From: Peribacillus sp. FSL E2-0218 | GTDB taxonomy: Bacteria > Bacillota > Bacilli > Bacillales > DSM-1321 | Direction: 5' to 3' | NCBI RefSeq assembly: GCF_037992945.1 | Contig: NZ_CP150304.1 | Span: 2,173,501-2,237,500, forward strand | DNA: 64,000 bases | Shown: piece by piece, positions 1 through 8,084 of the stretch | Position numbering within the stretch: the stretch's first letter is position 1 | Layout of the letters: every line of letters begins with the position of its first letter | The notes under the pieces: model-generated | The model's input: only the letters and a program-made list of their open reading frames with translations | Databases searched by the model: none | Told to the model about the DNA's origin: nothing | Program-made: the position numbers and the translations under genes

Positions 1-1
1 G

Positions 2-856
2 CTTGGAGAGATTGCAACGAAAGAAACGGATTTCGGCTATATGTGGGAATGTCCTGATTACTTTCCCTTACAAAATTATGGAATTCTATTATGTTCCCCT
101 CAAGGGTTGAAGCCAGAAGGTGATTCATACCGCAATATTTATCATTCGGGCGTGTGGGTAGGCAAGCCTTTAAATATTGAAAATGGTCATTTCGACCATG
201 GTGATTTTCAAGAACTCGATGCCGGCTTTGATTTCTATGCACCGCAAACGACGTTATCTCCTGATGGCAGACGGCTTCTTGTTGGTTGGATGGGGTTGCC
301 GGAAATAGAGTATCCCACTGATTCAGAAGGATGGGCACATTGTTTGACCATACCAAGAGAGCTTTCGATTAAGGAAGGTCTTCTTTGTCAGCAGCCTGTT
401 CGTGAATTAAAAGAGAAACGAAAAAAGGAAGCGCGGGCAGCCATGAATGTGAGTAACGAAGTAAGCGATCTGGGTGAACTTTCAGGTGATTGTTTTGAAA
501 TGATAGGTGAAATTGAAGTGGGTAATGCAAAGAGAGCTGGACTGAGGTTGCGTGTTGGAAAAGGGGAAGAAACGATACTTTATCTTAATACGGAAACTCA
601 AAAGGTAGTGCTTGACCGTACAAACGCAGGTCTATCGTTTGCGCAAGACTATGGTTCCATTCGTCAAAAGCATTATTCGAAAAACAAGATACGTTTTCAC
701 ATTTTCATGGATACCTCTTCGATTGAAGTGTTTGTGAATGATGGGGAAATGGTGTTTACATCGCGTTTATTTCCAAGAAAAGAAAGCCAGGGTATTCAGT
801 TTTTTGCAGAAAAAGGTACAGCAAAAATCGATGCAGTCCAGTGGAAATATGACTGA
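2..856 (+). CDS. scrB: sucrose-6-phosphate hydrolase (GH32), 3' part
   Basis: The frame is open from the window edge, so this is the C-terminal 284 residues of a longer protein and the start lies outside. It hydrolyses sucrose 6-phosphate in the cytoplasm to glucose 6-phosphate and fructose. The WECPD motif near residue 16 carries the glutamate that acts as acid/base in GH32 enzymes. SPDGRR and the GWMGLPE stretch are also typical, and the last ~130 residues form the GH32 C-terminal beta-sandwich. The fructokinase gene follows 35 bases downstream on the same strand, as in scr operons, so the fructose released here is its likely substrate. A sucrose PTS permease and a LacI regulator would be expected upstream, outside the window. 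Confidence 0.93.
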   Translation, partial: LGEIATKETDFGYMWECPDYFPLQNYGILLCSPQGLKPEGDSYRNIYHSGVWVGKPLNIENGHFDHGDFQELDAGFDFYAPQTTLSPDGRRLLVGWMGLPEIEYPTDSEGWAHCLTIPRELSIKEGLLCQQPVRELKEKRKKEARAAMNVSNEVSDLGELSGDCFEMIGEIEVGNAKRAGLRLRVGKGEETILYLNTETQKVVLDRTNAGLSFAQDYGSIRQKHYSKNKIRFHIFMDTSSIEVFVNDGEMVFTSRLFPRKESQGIQFFAEKGTAKIDAVQWKYD

Positions 857-891
857 ATTCATTTTTGAGTATAAGGGAGGAGTGAGGATAG

Positions 892-1857
892 ATGAGCGGA
901 AATAATCTAGTCGTTTGTGTGGGGGAATTATTGATCGATTTCTTTTGCATGGATATCGATGTGGACTTAAAGGCCGGTTCAAGCTTCGTTAAGCGAGCAG
1001 GGGGTGCTCCAGCGAATGTGACAGCTGCCATTGCAAAGTTAGGTGGAAATGCTGCATTAGTAGGTAAAGTAGGGAGTGATCCATTTGGCACATTCCTTAT
1101 TGATGTGATGAAAGAAGTGAAAGTTGATACTGCGCTGGTTACAAGAGATGACCAGGTTCAAACTACGATGGCATTCGTCTCTCTTCAAGCTAATGGTGAA
1201 AGAGATTTTGTCTTTTTCCGTGGAGCGGATGAACAATTAAATATAGGTGAGCTGAATCTTGAAAAAGTAATGGCCGCAAAAGTATTACATTTTGGATCTG
1301 CTACAGCCATGCTTGGAGGTACAGCACTCATAACGTATTTGAACCTGATGAAGATCGCAAAAGAGAAAGGTATCTTTCTCTCATTTGATCCAAACTTCAG
1401 GGCAAATCTTTGGGAGGGCAGAGAAAATGAGTTCGTAGAATTAACAAAACGAGCCATCTCTAAGGCCGATCTAGTAAAAGTCAGTGAAGAAGAATTAAAA
1501 CTTATATCCGGACTAAACGATGTAAAAGCTGGGGTGTTATCCTTGCATCAGTTAGGTGCAAAAATGATTACCGTAACATTAGGTGAAAATGGAACGTTTG
1601 TTTCAAACGGTGATGAGCAATCCATCATCTCAAGTATCCCTGTAAAGTCCATTGATTCAACAGGAGCAGGCGATGCTTTTATCGGAGCATTGTTATACCA
1701 GATTTCCAACGAAGAAAATTTATCCATTTTTCTAAATGATTACAATAAGCAAAAAGAAATGGTGACCTTTGCAAACAAAGTTGGTGCCTTGACGTGTACG
1801 AAAATTGGAGCAATTTCTGCATTGCCGACTCTTGATGAAGTAGTAATGAAAAAATAG
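892..1857 (+). CDS. scrK: fructokinase, PfkB family
   Basis: A 321-residue ribokinase-family sugar kinase. The N-terminal GGAPANV signature, the FDPNFR stretch and the C-terminal DSTGAGDAF motif (anion hole plus catalytic Asp) are all intact. It should phosphorylate the fructose released by the preceding sucrose-6-phosphate hydrolase to fructose 6-phosphate. The ATG is preceded by GGGAGGAG at a good distance. It is the second gene of the sucrose operon and the last recognisable one: 250 bases downstream there is a rho-independent terminator. Substrate assignment rests on the operon partner, since PfkB kinases are hard to separate by sequence alone. Confidence 0.9.
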   Translation: MSGNNLVVCVGELLIDFFCMDIDVDLKAGSSFVKRAGGAPANVTAAIAKLGGNAALVGKVGSDPFGTFLIDVMKEVKVDTALVTRDDQVQTTMAFVSLQANGERDFVFFRGADEQLNIGELNLEKVMAAKVLHFGSATAMLGGTALITYLNLMKIAKEKGIFLSFDPNFRANLWEGRENEFVELTKRAISKADLVKVSEEELKLISGLNDVKAGVLSLHQLGAKMITVTLGENGTFVSNGDEQSIISSIPVKSIDSTGAGDAFIGALLYQISNEENLSIFLNDYNKQKEMVTFANKVGALTCTKIGAISALPTLDEVVMKK

Positions 1858-1905
1858 TGGAATTTCGCTCATTCCCGAAAGGAACCTTTTTTTTCAAACT
1901 TTTGC

Positions 1906-2085
1906 TGAACCTTCTGCACCAAAGAGCGAAAGGGCAAATTAAAACCAAGCAAAGTGGGTGGATCGTATCGCTTCGAGCGAGTGATTTATATAGAAGGAGT
2001 ATCCAGCCCTTTCCAGGAAGAAGGCTGACTTTCGGATTTTCCAATAACCGTAAAAATCAAGGGCCGGTATATTCATGCTCAATAA
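1906..2085 (+). pseudogene. possible gene remnant with an in-frame TGA
   Basis: Between the fructokinase and its terminator one frame reads as a protein-like stretch (ends SDFPITVKIKGRYIHAQ) interrupted by a single TGA at 2026-2028. There is no good start codon or ribosome binding site and I do not recognise a family. It may be the tail of a decayed gene. An alternative overlapping open frame at 1857-2108 has no protein-like character. Otherwise the 590 bases up to csoR hold a terminator and the csoR promoter, nothing else that I can see. Confidence 0.2.
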
Positions 2086-2109
2086 ATTGGGTTATAAATA
2101 ATAATTGAG

Positions 2110-2145
2110 GCAGACATTTTCTTAATAGAATGTCTGCTTTTTATT
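2110..2145 (+). terminator. rho-independent terminator of the sucrose operon
   Basis: GCAGACATT pairs with AATGTCTGC across a ten-base loop and is followed by a T-rich run. It lies after the fructokinase gene. Confidence 0.75.
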
Positions 2146-2449
2146 CGAAAGTTCGCATTTGAAAAAGGTGTATTTAAAATATTATTAGCAAACCAAGGAG
2201 GCTTTTTTGTTTAAACAATCATAAACTATCGAAGTTGGTTGAACAAGCTAGTTCTCTCTATCATCATTGAAGGTAACTAAGAGGTTCTGATTACGAGTAG
2301 TGTTGACATGCATGAAAGTATGTTTGAAACGAATAATGAACTTATTTTGAAAATCGAAGTGTAACTAAGCCTGTACCATCCAAAAAAAGTTTTTGAATAG
2401 AAAACGTAACAAAGCGAAAAGTAATCATGATGAGCACTAAACCTTTTCT

Positions 2450-2478
2450 TTGCATAGGGTAGGAGGGTATGGTATATT
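2450..2478 (+). promoter_or_regulatory. csoR-copZ promoter with CsoR-like operator in the spacer
   Basis: TTGCAT (2450-2455) and TATATT (2473-2478) are spaced by 17 bases. The spacer is almost filled by ATAGGGTAGGAGGGTAT (2454-2470), a G-tract element resembling the Bacillus CsoR operator (TACCCTA...GGGTAT type). Repressor bound here would block RNA polymerase directly, and Cu(I) would release it. Confidence 0.6.
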
Positions 2479-2500
2479 AAGGTGTGAGGAGGGATGGGCA

Positions 2501-2848
2501 ATGGATGAATTGGTAAATGGGCCAGATTCACTAAATGAACAAGAATGCTGTACGACAATTTCCAACGGCCGTAAAAGTCATCACTCAGATGCAGTAAAAA
2601 AGAATTTAACGACCCGCTTAAATCGTATCGAGGGGCAAATTCGCGGTATTAAGGGTCTGATTGAAAAAGATACGTATTGTGATGATGTGATAACTCAGAT
2701 AGCGGCCACTCAAAGCGCGATGAATAGTGTCGCCAAGATTTTGTTGGAGGGGCATCTAAAAAATTGTGTCGTGGATCGGCTGAATGAAGGAGATACAGAG
2801 GTCATAGATGAAGTCCTAGTTACGATACAAAAATTAATGAAAAAATAA
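2501..2848 (+). CDS. csoR: copper-sensing repressor CsoR
   Basis: A 115-residue CsoR/RcnR-family all-helical repressor. The Cu(I) ligand triad is visible as Cys60 (DTYCDD), His85 and Cys89 (EGHLKNC), which is the CsoR X-Cys-His-Cys pattern. The start is placed at the ATG at 2501, seven bases after AGGAGGG; a longer frame reaches back into the promoter and is unlikely. An unusual N-terminal extension of ~30 residues contains a Cys-Cys pair and a His-His pair, beyond what B. subtilis CsoR has. copZ follows after 15 bases. CsoR should repress its own operon and copA through the G-tract operators noted at both promoters. Confidence 0.92.
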   Translation: MDELVNGPDSLNEQECCTTISNGRKSHHSDAVKKNLTTRLNRIEGQIRGIKGLIEKDTYCDDVITQIAATQSAMNSVAKILLEGHLKNCVVDRLNEGDTEVIDEVLVTIQKLMKK

Positions 2849-2863
2849 GGAGTGTTGGTTTGT

Positions 2864-3070
2864 ATGGAAAATGTAACATTGAATGTTAGTGGAATGTCTT
2901 GTGGGCATTGTGTCAGCGCAGTGGAAGGGAATGTAGGAAAACTGGCAGGTGTGGAAAGTGTGAAGGTGCACTTGGAATCCGGTAAAGTGGATGTAACGTT
3001 CGAGAATGGAAAAGTATCACTCGAAAAAATTAAAGAAACGATTGATGATCAGGGGTATGATGTCGAGTAA
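2864..3070 (+). CDS. copZ: copper chaperone CopZ
   Basis: A 68-residue heavy-metal-associated domain with the ferredoxin-like fold and the metal-binding GMSCGHC motif at residues 10-16. It carries Cu(I) in the cytosol and hands it to the N-terminal domains of CopA. The ATG at 2864 gives the usual family N-terminus (MENVTLNVSG), and AAGGAG lies just upstream. It sits between csoR and copA, as in Bacillus. A weak hairpin after it may reduce read-through to copA, which has its own operator. Confidence 0.95.
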   Translation: MENVTLNVSGMSCGHCVSAVEGNVGKLAGVESVKVHLESGKVDVTFENGKVSLEKIKETIDDQGYDVE

Positions 3071-3078
3071 GTCATGAG

Positions 3079-3103
3079 AGTGCTTTTAGGGCACTTCTTT
3101 TTT
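3079..3103 (+). terminator. weak hairpin between copZ and copA
   Basis: AGTGC pairs with GCACT over seven bases and is followed by TCTTTTTT. The stem is short, so it probably only attenuates transcription. Confidence 0.4.
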
Positions 3104-3130
3104 ACAAAAAAATATACCCCATGGTGGTAT
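3101..3130 (+). promoter_or_regulatory. copA promoter with CsoR-like operator
   Basis: ATACCCCATGGTGGTAT (3114-3130) is a near-perfect palindrome of the CsoR-box type. TTTACA at 3101 may be the -35 element, which would place the operator over the spacer and -10 region, as at the csoR promoter. An ATG inside this operator opens the copA frame but should not be the start. Confidence 0.6.
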
Positions 3131-3147
3131 GGAAAGGCGAGGATAAC

Positions 3148-5562
3148 ATGGGCGATCCCATAAAAGAAACAAGTATGCAAATTTCAGGGATGACTTGCGC
3201 TGCTTGTGCTAACCGAATTGAAAAAGGGTTAAACAGGCTGGAAGGCGTCAAAGAAGCTACCGTTAATTTGGCTTTGGAGAAGTCAGTCATTAAATACGAC
3301 GCTTCAATAGTTAGTGATTCCGATATTGAAATGAAAATTCAAGATCTTGGCTACGATGTCGTAAAAGAGAAAAGGGAATTCACGATTACAGGCATGACTT
3401 GTGCTGCCTGTGCAACCCGAATTGAAAAAGGGGTAAATAAATTGGGCGGCGTGAGCAAGGCCAATGTGAATCTGGCGCTCGAAAGTGCAACCGTCGAATA
3501 TACACCTTCCGAAATCACTCCGGCTGATATCATACAAAAAGTCGAAAAGCTAGGGTATGGAGCGATCATCAAGGAAGATAATAGGGAATCCATTGATTTC
3601 CGCCAAAAGGAAATTCAAAAGCAAAAGAATACATTCATCTTTTCCATCATTTTATCGTTTCCGTTGTTATGGGCGATGGTGAGTCATTTCAGGCTCACTT
3701 CGTTTATCTATATGCCTGATTTCCTCATGAATCCTTGGGTGCAAATGGCATTCGCCACACCTGTGCAATTCATCATAGGAAAGCAGTTTTATGTAGGGGC
3801 GTATAAGGCCTTGAAAAATAAAAGTGCCAATATGGATGTTTTAGTCGCAATGGGTACATCGGCTGCTTATTTTTACAGTGTCTATCAAGCCATCATTTCG
3901 GTTGGCTCCCATCACCATACGGCACAGCTTTATTTCGAAACAAGTTCCATTCTGATTACCCTCATTTTATTAGGGAAGCTTTTCGAAGCAAAAGCAAAAG
4001 GGCGTTCTTCCGAGGCAATCAAAAAGTTGATGGGTCTCCAGGCAAAGACAGCCTTGGTGCTAAGGAATGGAGAGGAGCGGGAAATCCCCCTTGAAGAAGT
4101 ACTCGTAGGTGATCTCGTTTTGGTGAAGCCAGGTGAAAAAATCCCTGTAGATGGGGAAGTGGTCGAAGGGAACTCAGCCGTCGATGAGTCCATGTTAACG
4201 GGAGAAAGCATTCCAGTCGATAAAACGATCGGTGCTAATGTGATTGGTTCTACTTTGAATAAAAATGGTCATCTGAAAATGAGAGCAACAAAGATAGGCA
4301 AGGATACAGCCCTTTCCCAAATCATTAAAGTCGTTGAAGATGCTCAAGGTTCGAAAGCTCCCATTCAGAGGCTTGCTGACAAAATTTCCGGAGTGTTTGT
4401 TCCTATCGTTGTCGGAATCGCCCTTTTAACTTTCCTCGTTTGGATCATTTGGGTGAATCCTGGCGTCTTTACACCAGCTTTTGAAGCCATGATTGCGGTG
4501 CTCGTCATAGCCTGTCCCTGTGCTTTAGGTTTGGCAACGCCAACTTCCATCATGGCAGGATCGGGGCGGGCTGCAGAATTCGGAATCCTCTTCAAAGCAG
4601 GGGAGCATCTGGAAACGACGCATCATATCGGTACGGTCATTTTGGATAAGACGGGTACGGTAACGAATGGAACCCCGATGCTGACCGATGTCATTGTCGC
4701 GAATGGCATGGAGGAAGAAGAATTCCTCTCTCTAATCGCCTCAGCTGAAAAGCAATCTGAACATCCACTTGCCCAAGCAATCGTCCAAGGAATTCAAGCA
4801 AGAAAGATAGTACTTTCCGACGTTGAAGAGTTTGAAGCGATACCTGGTTATGGGGTGAAAGCGATCGTGAAGCAAAATGGGCTATTGGTTGGAACGAGGA
4901 AACTGATGATGCAAAATAATGTCGATATCGCTTCGGCGGAAGCAGTGATGGAAGAATTTGAAGCGCAAGGAAAAACAGCCATGCTTGCTAGCATTGAAGG
5001 AAACTATGCAGGGATCATTGCAGTTGCGGATACGATCAAGGAAACTTCGCTGGATGCGATTGCCAGGTTAAAAGCGATGGATATCGAGGTCATCATGATA
5101 ACCGGCGATAATCAAAGGACAGCTATTGCCATCGGCAATCAAGTGGGCATCGGCAAAGTGATTGCCGAAGTCCTTCCTGAAGGGAAGGCGGAAGAGGTGA
5201 AAAAACTCCAGGACTCCGGTAAAAAGGTCGCGATGGTCGGTGATGGCATAAATGATGCACCCGCGCTTGCGTTGGCTGATATCGGCATGGCTATCGGAAC
5301 CGGCACGGACATAGCCATGGAGGCAGCGGACATCACGTTGATCCGCGGTGATTTAAACAGTATTGCTGATGCAATGCTCATGAGCAGGAAAACGATGCGG
5401 AATATTAAACAAAACCTGTTCTGGGCCTTTGCCTATAACGTAATCGGGATACCAATCGCGGCAATTGGGCTGCTTGCCCCTTGGTTAGCGGGAGCTGCGA
5501 TGGCCTTCAGTTCCGTATCAGTCGTTCTGAATGCGCTTCGCCTTCAAAGAGTGAAGCTCTAA
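3148..5562 (+). CDS. copA: Cu(I)-exporting P1B-type ATPase CopA
   Basis: An 804-residue copper pump of normal length. Two N-terminal metal-binding domains carry GMTCAAC (near residues 15 and 83). Transmembrane helices follow, then the TGES actuator motif, the CPC metal-transport motif in ACPCALGLATP, the phosphorylation site DKTGT, the SEHPL nucleotide-binding motif and GDGINDAP. It exports cytosolic Cu(I) using ATP. The ATG at 3148 is chosen because the upstream in-frame ATG lies inside the operator palindrome. It is the last gene of the copper locus; its terminator hairpin was the target of the insertion sequence that follows. Confidence 0.96.
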   Translation: MGDPIKETSMQISGMTCAACANRIEKGLNRLEGVKEATVNLALEKSVIKYDASIVSDSDIEMKIQDLGYDVVKEKREFTITGMTCAACATRIEKGVNKLGGVSKANVNLALESATVEYTPSEITPADIIQKVEKLGYGAIIKEDNRESIDFRQKEIQKQKNTFIFSIILSFPLLWAMVSHFRLTSFIYMPDFLMNPWVQMAFATPVQFIIGKQFYVGAYKALKNKSANMDVLVAMGTSAAYFYSVYQAIISVGSHHHTAQLYFETSSILITLILLGKLFEAKAKGRSSEAIKKLMGLQAKTALVLRNGEEREIPLEEVLVGDLVLVKPGEKIPVDGEVVEGNSAVDESMLTGESIPVDKTIGANVIGSTLNKNGHLKMRATKIGKDTALSQIIKVVEDAQGSKAPIQRLADKISGVFVPIVVGIALLTFLVWIIWVNPGVFTPAFEAMIAVLVIACPCALGLATPTSIMAGSGRAAEFGILFKAGEHLETTHHIGTVILDKTGTVTNGTPMLTDVIVANGMEEEEFLSLIASAEKQSEHPLAQAIVQGIQARKIVLSDVEEFEAIPGYGVKAIVKQNGLLVGTRKLMMQNNVDIASAEAVMEEFEAQGKTAMLASIEGNYAGIIAVADTIKETSLDAIARLKAMDIEVIMITGDNQRTAIAIGNQVGIGKVIAEVLPEGKAEEVKKLQDSGKKVAMVGDGINDAPALALADIGMAIGTGTDIAMEAADITLIRGDLNSIADAMLMSRKTMRNIKQNLFWAFAYNVIGIPIAAIGLLAPWLAGAAMAFSSVSVVLNALRLQRVKL

Positions 5563-5585
5563 AGGCTGGTTTTTTTACAATGAAG

Positions 5586-5607
5586 GCATTGGTACTCGTA
5601 CCAATGC
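5586..5607. repeat. left copy of duplicated target hairpin (copA terminator)
   Basis: A 10-2-10 perfect palindrome, GCATTGGTAC-TC-GTACCAATGC. The identical 22 bases recur at 7350-7371 on the other side of the insertion sequence. The left copy has lost the T-run that makes a terminator. Confidence 0.85.
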
Positions 5608-5620
5608 TCAGTTTGTAGAC

Positions 5621-5658
5621 AAAAGGGGTTCGGAATTAAAAAATTCCGAACCCCTTTT
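5621..5658. terminator. strong bidirectional hairpin in the IS left end
   Basis: AAAAGGGGTTCGGAATT pairs perfectly with AATTCCGAACCCCTTTT around a short A-loop. It ends the minus-strand transposase transcript and, from the other side, now replaces the T-run lost from the copA terminator. Confidence 0.8.
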
Positions 5659-5717
5659 GAAATTCCTTTGAAATTTTGATCAAAGGTTACGAGATTTGGG
5701 CTCTTCGAGCCACTATG

Positions 5718-7076
5718 TTAAGCCGTTTTAGGACCTTGCCATGTCCAAGTGGCCATCTTCTTTACATTCATGGCAGCGAAAGTAAGCATCGCCTGCATCG
5801 ACAATTTTTTAAGTCCCCTTAAAGTAGTCCAACGCATACCATGCTTTTCTTTTGCATCTGCGAATACACGCTCAATCGTTTCTTTGCGTTTCGCATATAT
5901 AGGTTTTACCTCTTGATGATGACGCAGATGATCTGCTTCTTCCACATATGCTTGCCAGATATGCCGTGTCACTACTTTTTGATGGTCTTTGCTTTCCGTA
6001 CACCGTGATAAAAATGAGCATGTTGCACAAATTTGTTTGGGCGATTTGTACTCGCGATAGCCCTCTTTATTTGTTGTTGAGTACTTTAAAGTTTCTCCCG
6101 AAGGGCAAAGGTAACAATCAAAGTGTTCATCGTAAACATAGTCATGTTTGCGAAAGAATCCTTCTTTTGTACGAGGACGTGTATAGGGTAAAGCAGGTGT
6201 GATTTCTTTGTTAAATAGGTAGCTTGTAATCGCTGGTGTTTTATAAGCTGCATCTGCGGCAACTGCTTCTGGTTTTCCAACTTTCTCAATCACTTGCTCA
6301 ACAAGTGGCTCCAAAATATGACTGTCATGTGTATTACCAGGTGTTACAATCGTTCCCAATACAAAACCGTTGCCGTCTGCGGCCGCATGGAATGAATAGG
6401 CAAACTGTTTTGTTCGTTCATCTTTCACATAGTAGCCACTCTCAGGATCCGTAGTACTTTCTTTAATTGCTTTGGTTTCTTCCTTATCAAATTTATCTGG
6501 TGGAAAAGGCTTCTTTCCATGGTTTTCACGATCTTGATTGATTTCTTCTTGAAGACGTCCTTGATACGCTCGTGTTTCTTTACGAACGATTTTCTTTTCA
6601 AATTTCCGTTTATTCGCACTGGCTTTCACATGTGTGGAATCCACGAAAACGTGTTCTACACTTATTAACTTTTTATTAGCAGCTGTCATTAAAATGCGAC
6701 AGAAAATCTGTTCAAACAGGTCTGTATCTTTAAAGCGTCGCTCATAATTTTTTCCGAACGTAGAGAAATGAGGTACTTTATCATGGAAACCATAGCCTAA
6801 GAACCAACGGTAAGCCATATTGGTTTCAACTTCTTCAATCGTTTTACGCATGGAACGAATACCGAAGGTATATTGAATGAAAGTCAGTTTAACTAAAATA
6901 ACTGGATCAATACTTGGGCGTCCTACCTCTGAGTACATATCTTTCACCAAGTCATAAATGAAAGTGAAGTCAATGGCAGCCTCCATTTTACGAACCAAAT
7001 GGTTCGGTGGCACCAGTTGATCTAAAGTAATCATTTCAAGTTGATCTCGCTGAATAGAATCATGTTTAGAAAGCAT
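5718..7076 (-). CDS. IS1182 family transposase
   Basis: About 452 residues. An N-terminal DUF772-type domain (contains DPVILVKL) is followed by a DDE domain: Asp in FVDSTHVKA, Asp in AVAADAAYK and Glu in IERVFADAKEKHG. The frame is intact, so the copy may still be active. The ATG at 7076 lies eight bases after GAGG; in-frame codons up to 7085 are alternatives. Its gene is oriented against copA. It ends at the strong hairpin near the left IS end. Confidence 0.92.
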   Translation of the reverse strand: MLSKHDSIQRDQLEMITLDQLVPPNHLVRKMEAAIDFTFIYDLVKDMYSEVGRPSIDPVILVKLTFIQYTFGIRSMRKTIEEVETNMAYRWFLGYGFHDKVPHFSTFGKNYERRFKDTDLFEQIFCRILMTAANKKLISVEHVFVDSTHVKASANKRKFEKKIVRKETRAYQGRLQEEINQDRENHGKKPFPPDKFDKEETKAIKESTTDPESGYYVKDERTKQFAYSFHAAADGNGFVLGTIVTPGNTHDSHILEPLVEQVIEKVGKPEAVAADAAYKTPAITSYLFNKEITPALPYTRPRTKEGFFRKHDYVYDEHFDCYLCPSGETLKYSTTNKEGYREYKSPKQICATCSFLSRCTESKDHQKVVTRHIWQAYVEEADHLRHHQEVKPIYAKRKETIERVFADAKEKHGMRWTTLRGLKKLSMQAMLTFAAMNVKKMATWTWQGPKTA

Positions 7077-7160
7077 CCTCATCACCTCAAGTTTTAATAC
7101 TTCAATTTTAAAACAAAAATGACTCCAGTCAAAAGTGTTCTATCTAAAAGGTAAGACAAA

Positions 7161-7284
7161 GTTGATTGGAACGGAAGGTACGAGACTCCTGCGGGAAAAG
7201 CGCGTCTAGGGGAGACCCCGCAGGCAAAGCCGAGGAGGCTCCCCGACCGCCCGCGGAAAGCGAGTGCCTGGAGTGGAAATCAAC
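7161..7284. repeat. 124-bp Bacillus dispersed repeat (copy 1)
   Basis: A GC-rich block bounded by a 7-bp terminal inverted repeat (GTTGATT ... AATCAAC), with internal segments such as CGAGACTCCTGCGGG, AGGGGAGACCCCGC and CCGAGGAGGCTCCCC. It contains no credible gene. A diverged, reversed copy of the same length lies at 40791-40914. I know this type of sequence as a common intergenic repeat in Bacillus-like genomes; here it sits inside the insertion sequence. Confidence 0.7.
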
Positions 7285-7349
7285 GTCTAAATTGTACAGG
7301 CCATAAAAATAGACAAACTCGATTTTCATCGAGTTTGTCTACAGTCTGA

Positions 7350-7380
7350 GCATTGGTACTCGTACCAATGCTTTTTTTTT
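7350..7380 (+). terminator. right copy of the duplicated hairpin, with T-run
   Basis: The same 22-bp palindrome as at 5586-5607 (7350-7371), here followed by nine T residues. It is the original copA terminator, now separated from copA by the insertion sequence. Confidence 0.8.
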
Positions 7381-7415
7381 ATTATTACTCATCCATGAAG
7401 TTGGAGGATTGGAAA

Positions 7416-7955
7416 TTAACTTTCTGGGATAATGGTAACGGCAATTGTCCGAACAGGAGCATCTTTTTCTTTTCCAGAGGCATGGTAGTATTTTGTCATC
7501 AATTCATTTAATTCAGTTTGAAATTGCATAAAGTGATCCTCAGCGAGCTTTAATTCCACCATAGAGAATGTTGCACCATCTTCCTCGCCTTTTTGTTCTT
7601 TCACTTGCTTTAGATAATTTTGATATTGCGTCAAAATTGATAACTGATAAAGGGAAACATAATCAAGCTTCTTTGCAGCTGAGGCTTTTTTCCATTCTTC
7701 TGCTTTGATTGTCGCTTCCATTTCATTTAAAGCGTAATATTTTTCGGATACGGATTTTACTTTTTTTTCGTTAATGACGCGAATGATCCCAGCATCCAAC
7801 ATAGCTTGTATATGTCTATATAAAGTTGCTTGAGGTACATCTTCGATGATTTTTACCATTTCCAGGGGAGTCATGCCATGTTCTTTGTTTCTCATCAGAA
7901 CCTGTGAAATCTTCATTCGTACCGGATGCATTAAAACTTCAGCTTTATTGACCAT
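7416..7955 (-). CDS. winged-helix (ArsR-like HTH) transcriptional regulator
   Basis: A 179-residue protein. The first ~80 residues form a winged helix with recognition-helix region VPQATLYRHIQ and wing IRVINEKKVK; the LMHPVRMKISQVL start is typical of the ArsR-like HTH_20 group. The remaining ~100 residues are helical and lack an obvious metal-binding cluster, so the ligand is unknown. It is divergent from the yxlEFG-like operon. A perfect 24-bp palindrome in the intergenic region is a likely operator, so it probably controls its own gene and the transporter. Confidence 0.8.
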   Translation of the reverse strand: MVNKAEVLMHPVRMKISQVLMRNKEHGMTPLEMVKIIEDVPQATLYRHIQAMLDAGIIRVINEKKVKSVSEKYYALNEMEATIKAEEWKKASAAKKLDYVSLYQLSILTQYQNYLKQVKEQKGEEDGATFSMVELKLAEDHFMQFQTELNELMTKYYHASGKEKDAPVRTIAVTIIPES

Positions 7956-8040
7956 GCAGTTCTCCTCGTTAGTAGTTAGATTTGATTCTTATTATAAATA
8001 ATGAGAATGGCTATTGCAATATTCTAATCTGAAAGTTATT

Positions 8041-8064
8041 ATTATCATTATCAATAATGATAAT
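8041..8064. promoter_or_regulatory. perfect 11-2-11 palindrome, putative operator
   Basis: ATTATCATTAT-CA-ATAATGATAAT lies 20 bases upstream of the yxlE-like start, just before its ribosome binding site GAGGAG. A related imperfect palindrome (CTTATTATAAATAATGAG, near 7988-8005) lies closer to the regulator. The half-sites resemble Fur-family sites, but in everted order. Confidence 0.6.
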
Positions 8065-8084
8065 GTAAGAGAGGAGTTCAACAA

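Larger units (their letters stand above)
5608..7349. mobile_element. IS1182-type insertion sequence
   Basis: The element lies between two identical copies of a 22-bp palindrome, which I read as its target-site duplication. Its outermost bases form an imperfect inverted repeat: the left end reads CAG-TT-TGTAGACAAA inward, and the right end on the opposite strand reads CAG-AC-TGTAGACAAA. It carries one transposase gene on the minus strand, a strong hairpin at the left end, and, between the transposase start and the right end, a nested 124-bp repeat and a second hairpin (7311-7340). The exact boundaries may be off by one or two bases. Confidence 0.75.

Noticed and set aside
1857..2108. An open frame of 83 codons after the fructokinase gene.
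   Set aside because: It has no ribosome binding site and a biased, non-protein-like composition. A different frame over the same DNA looks more like a decayed gene.
3121..3147. The upstream ATG at 3121 as the copA start.
   Set aside because: It lies inside the CsoR-like operator palindrome, with no ribosome binding site before it.
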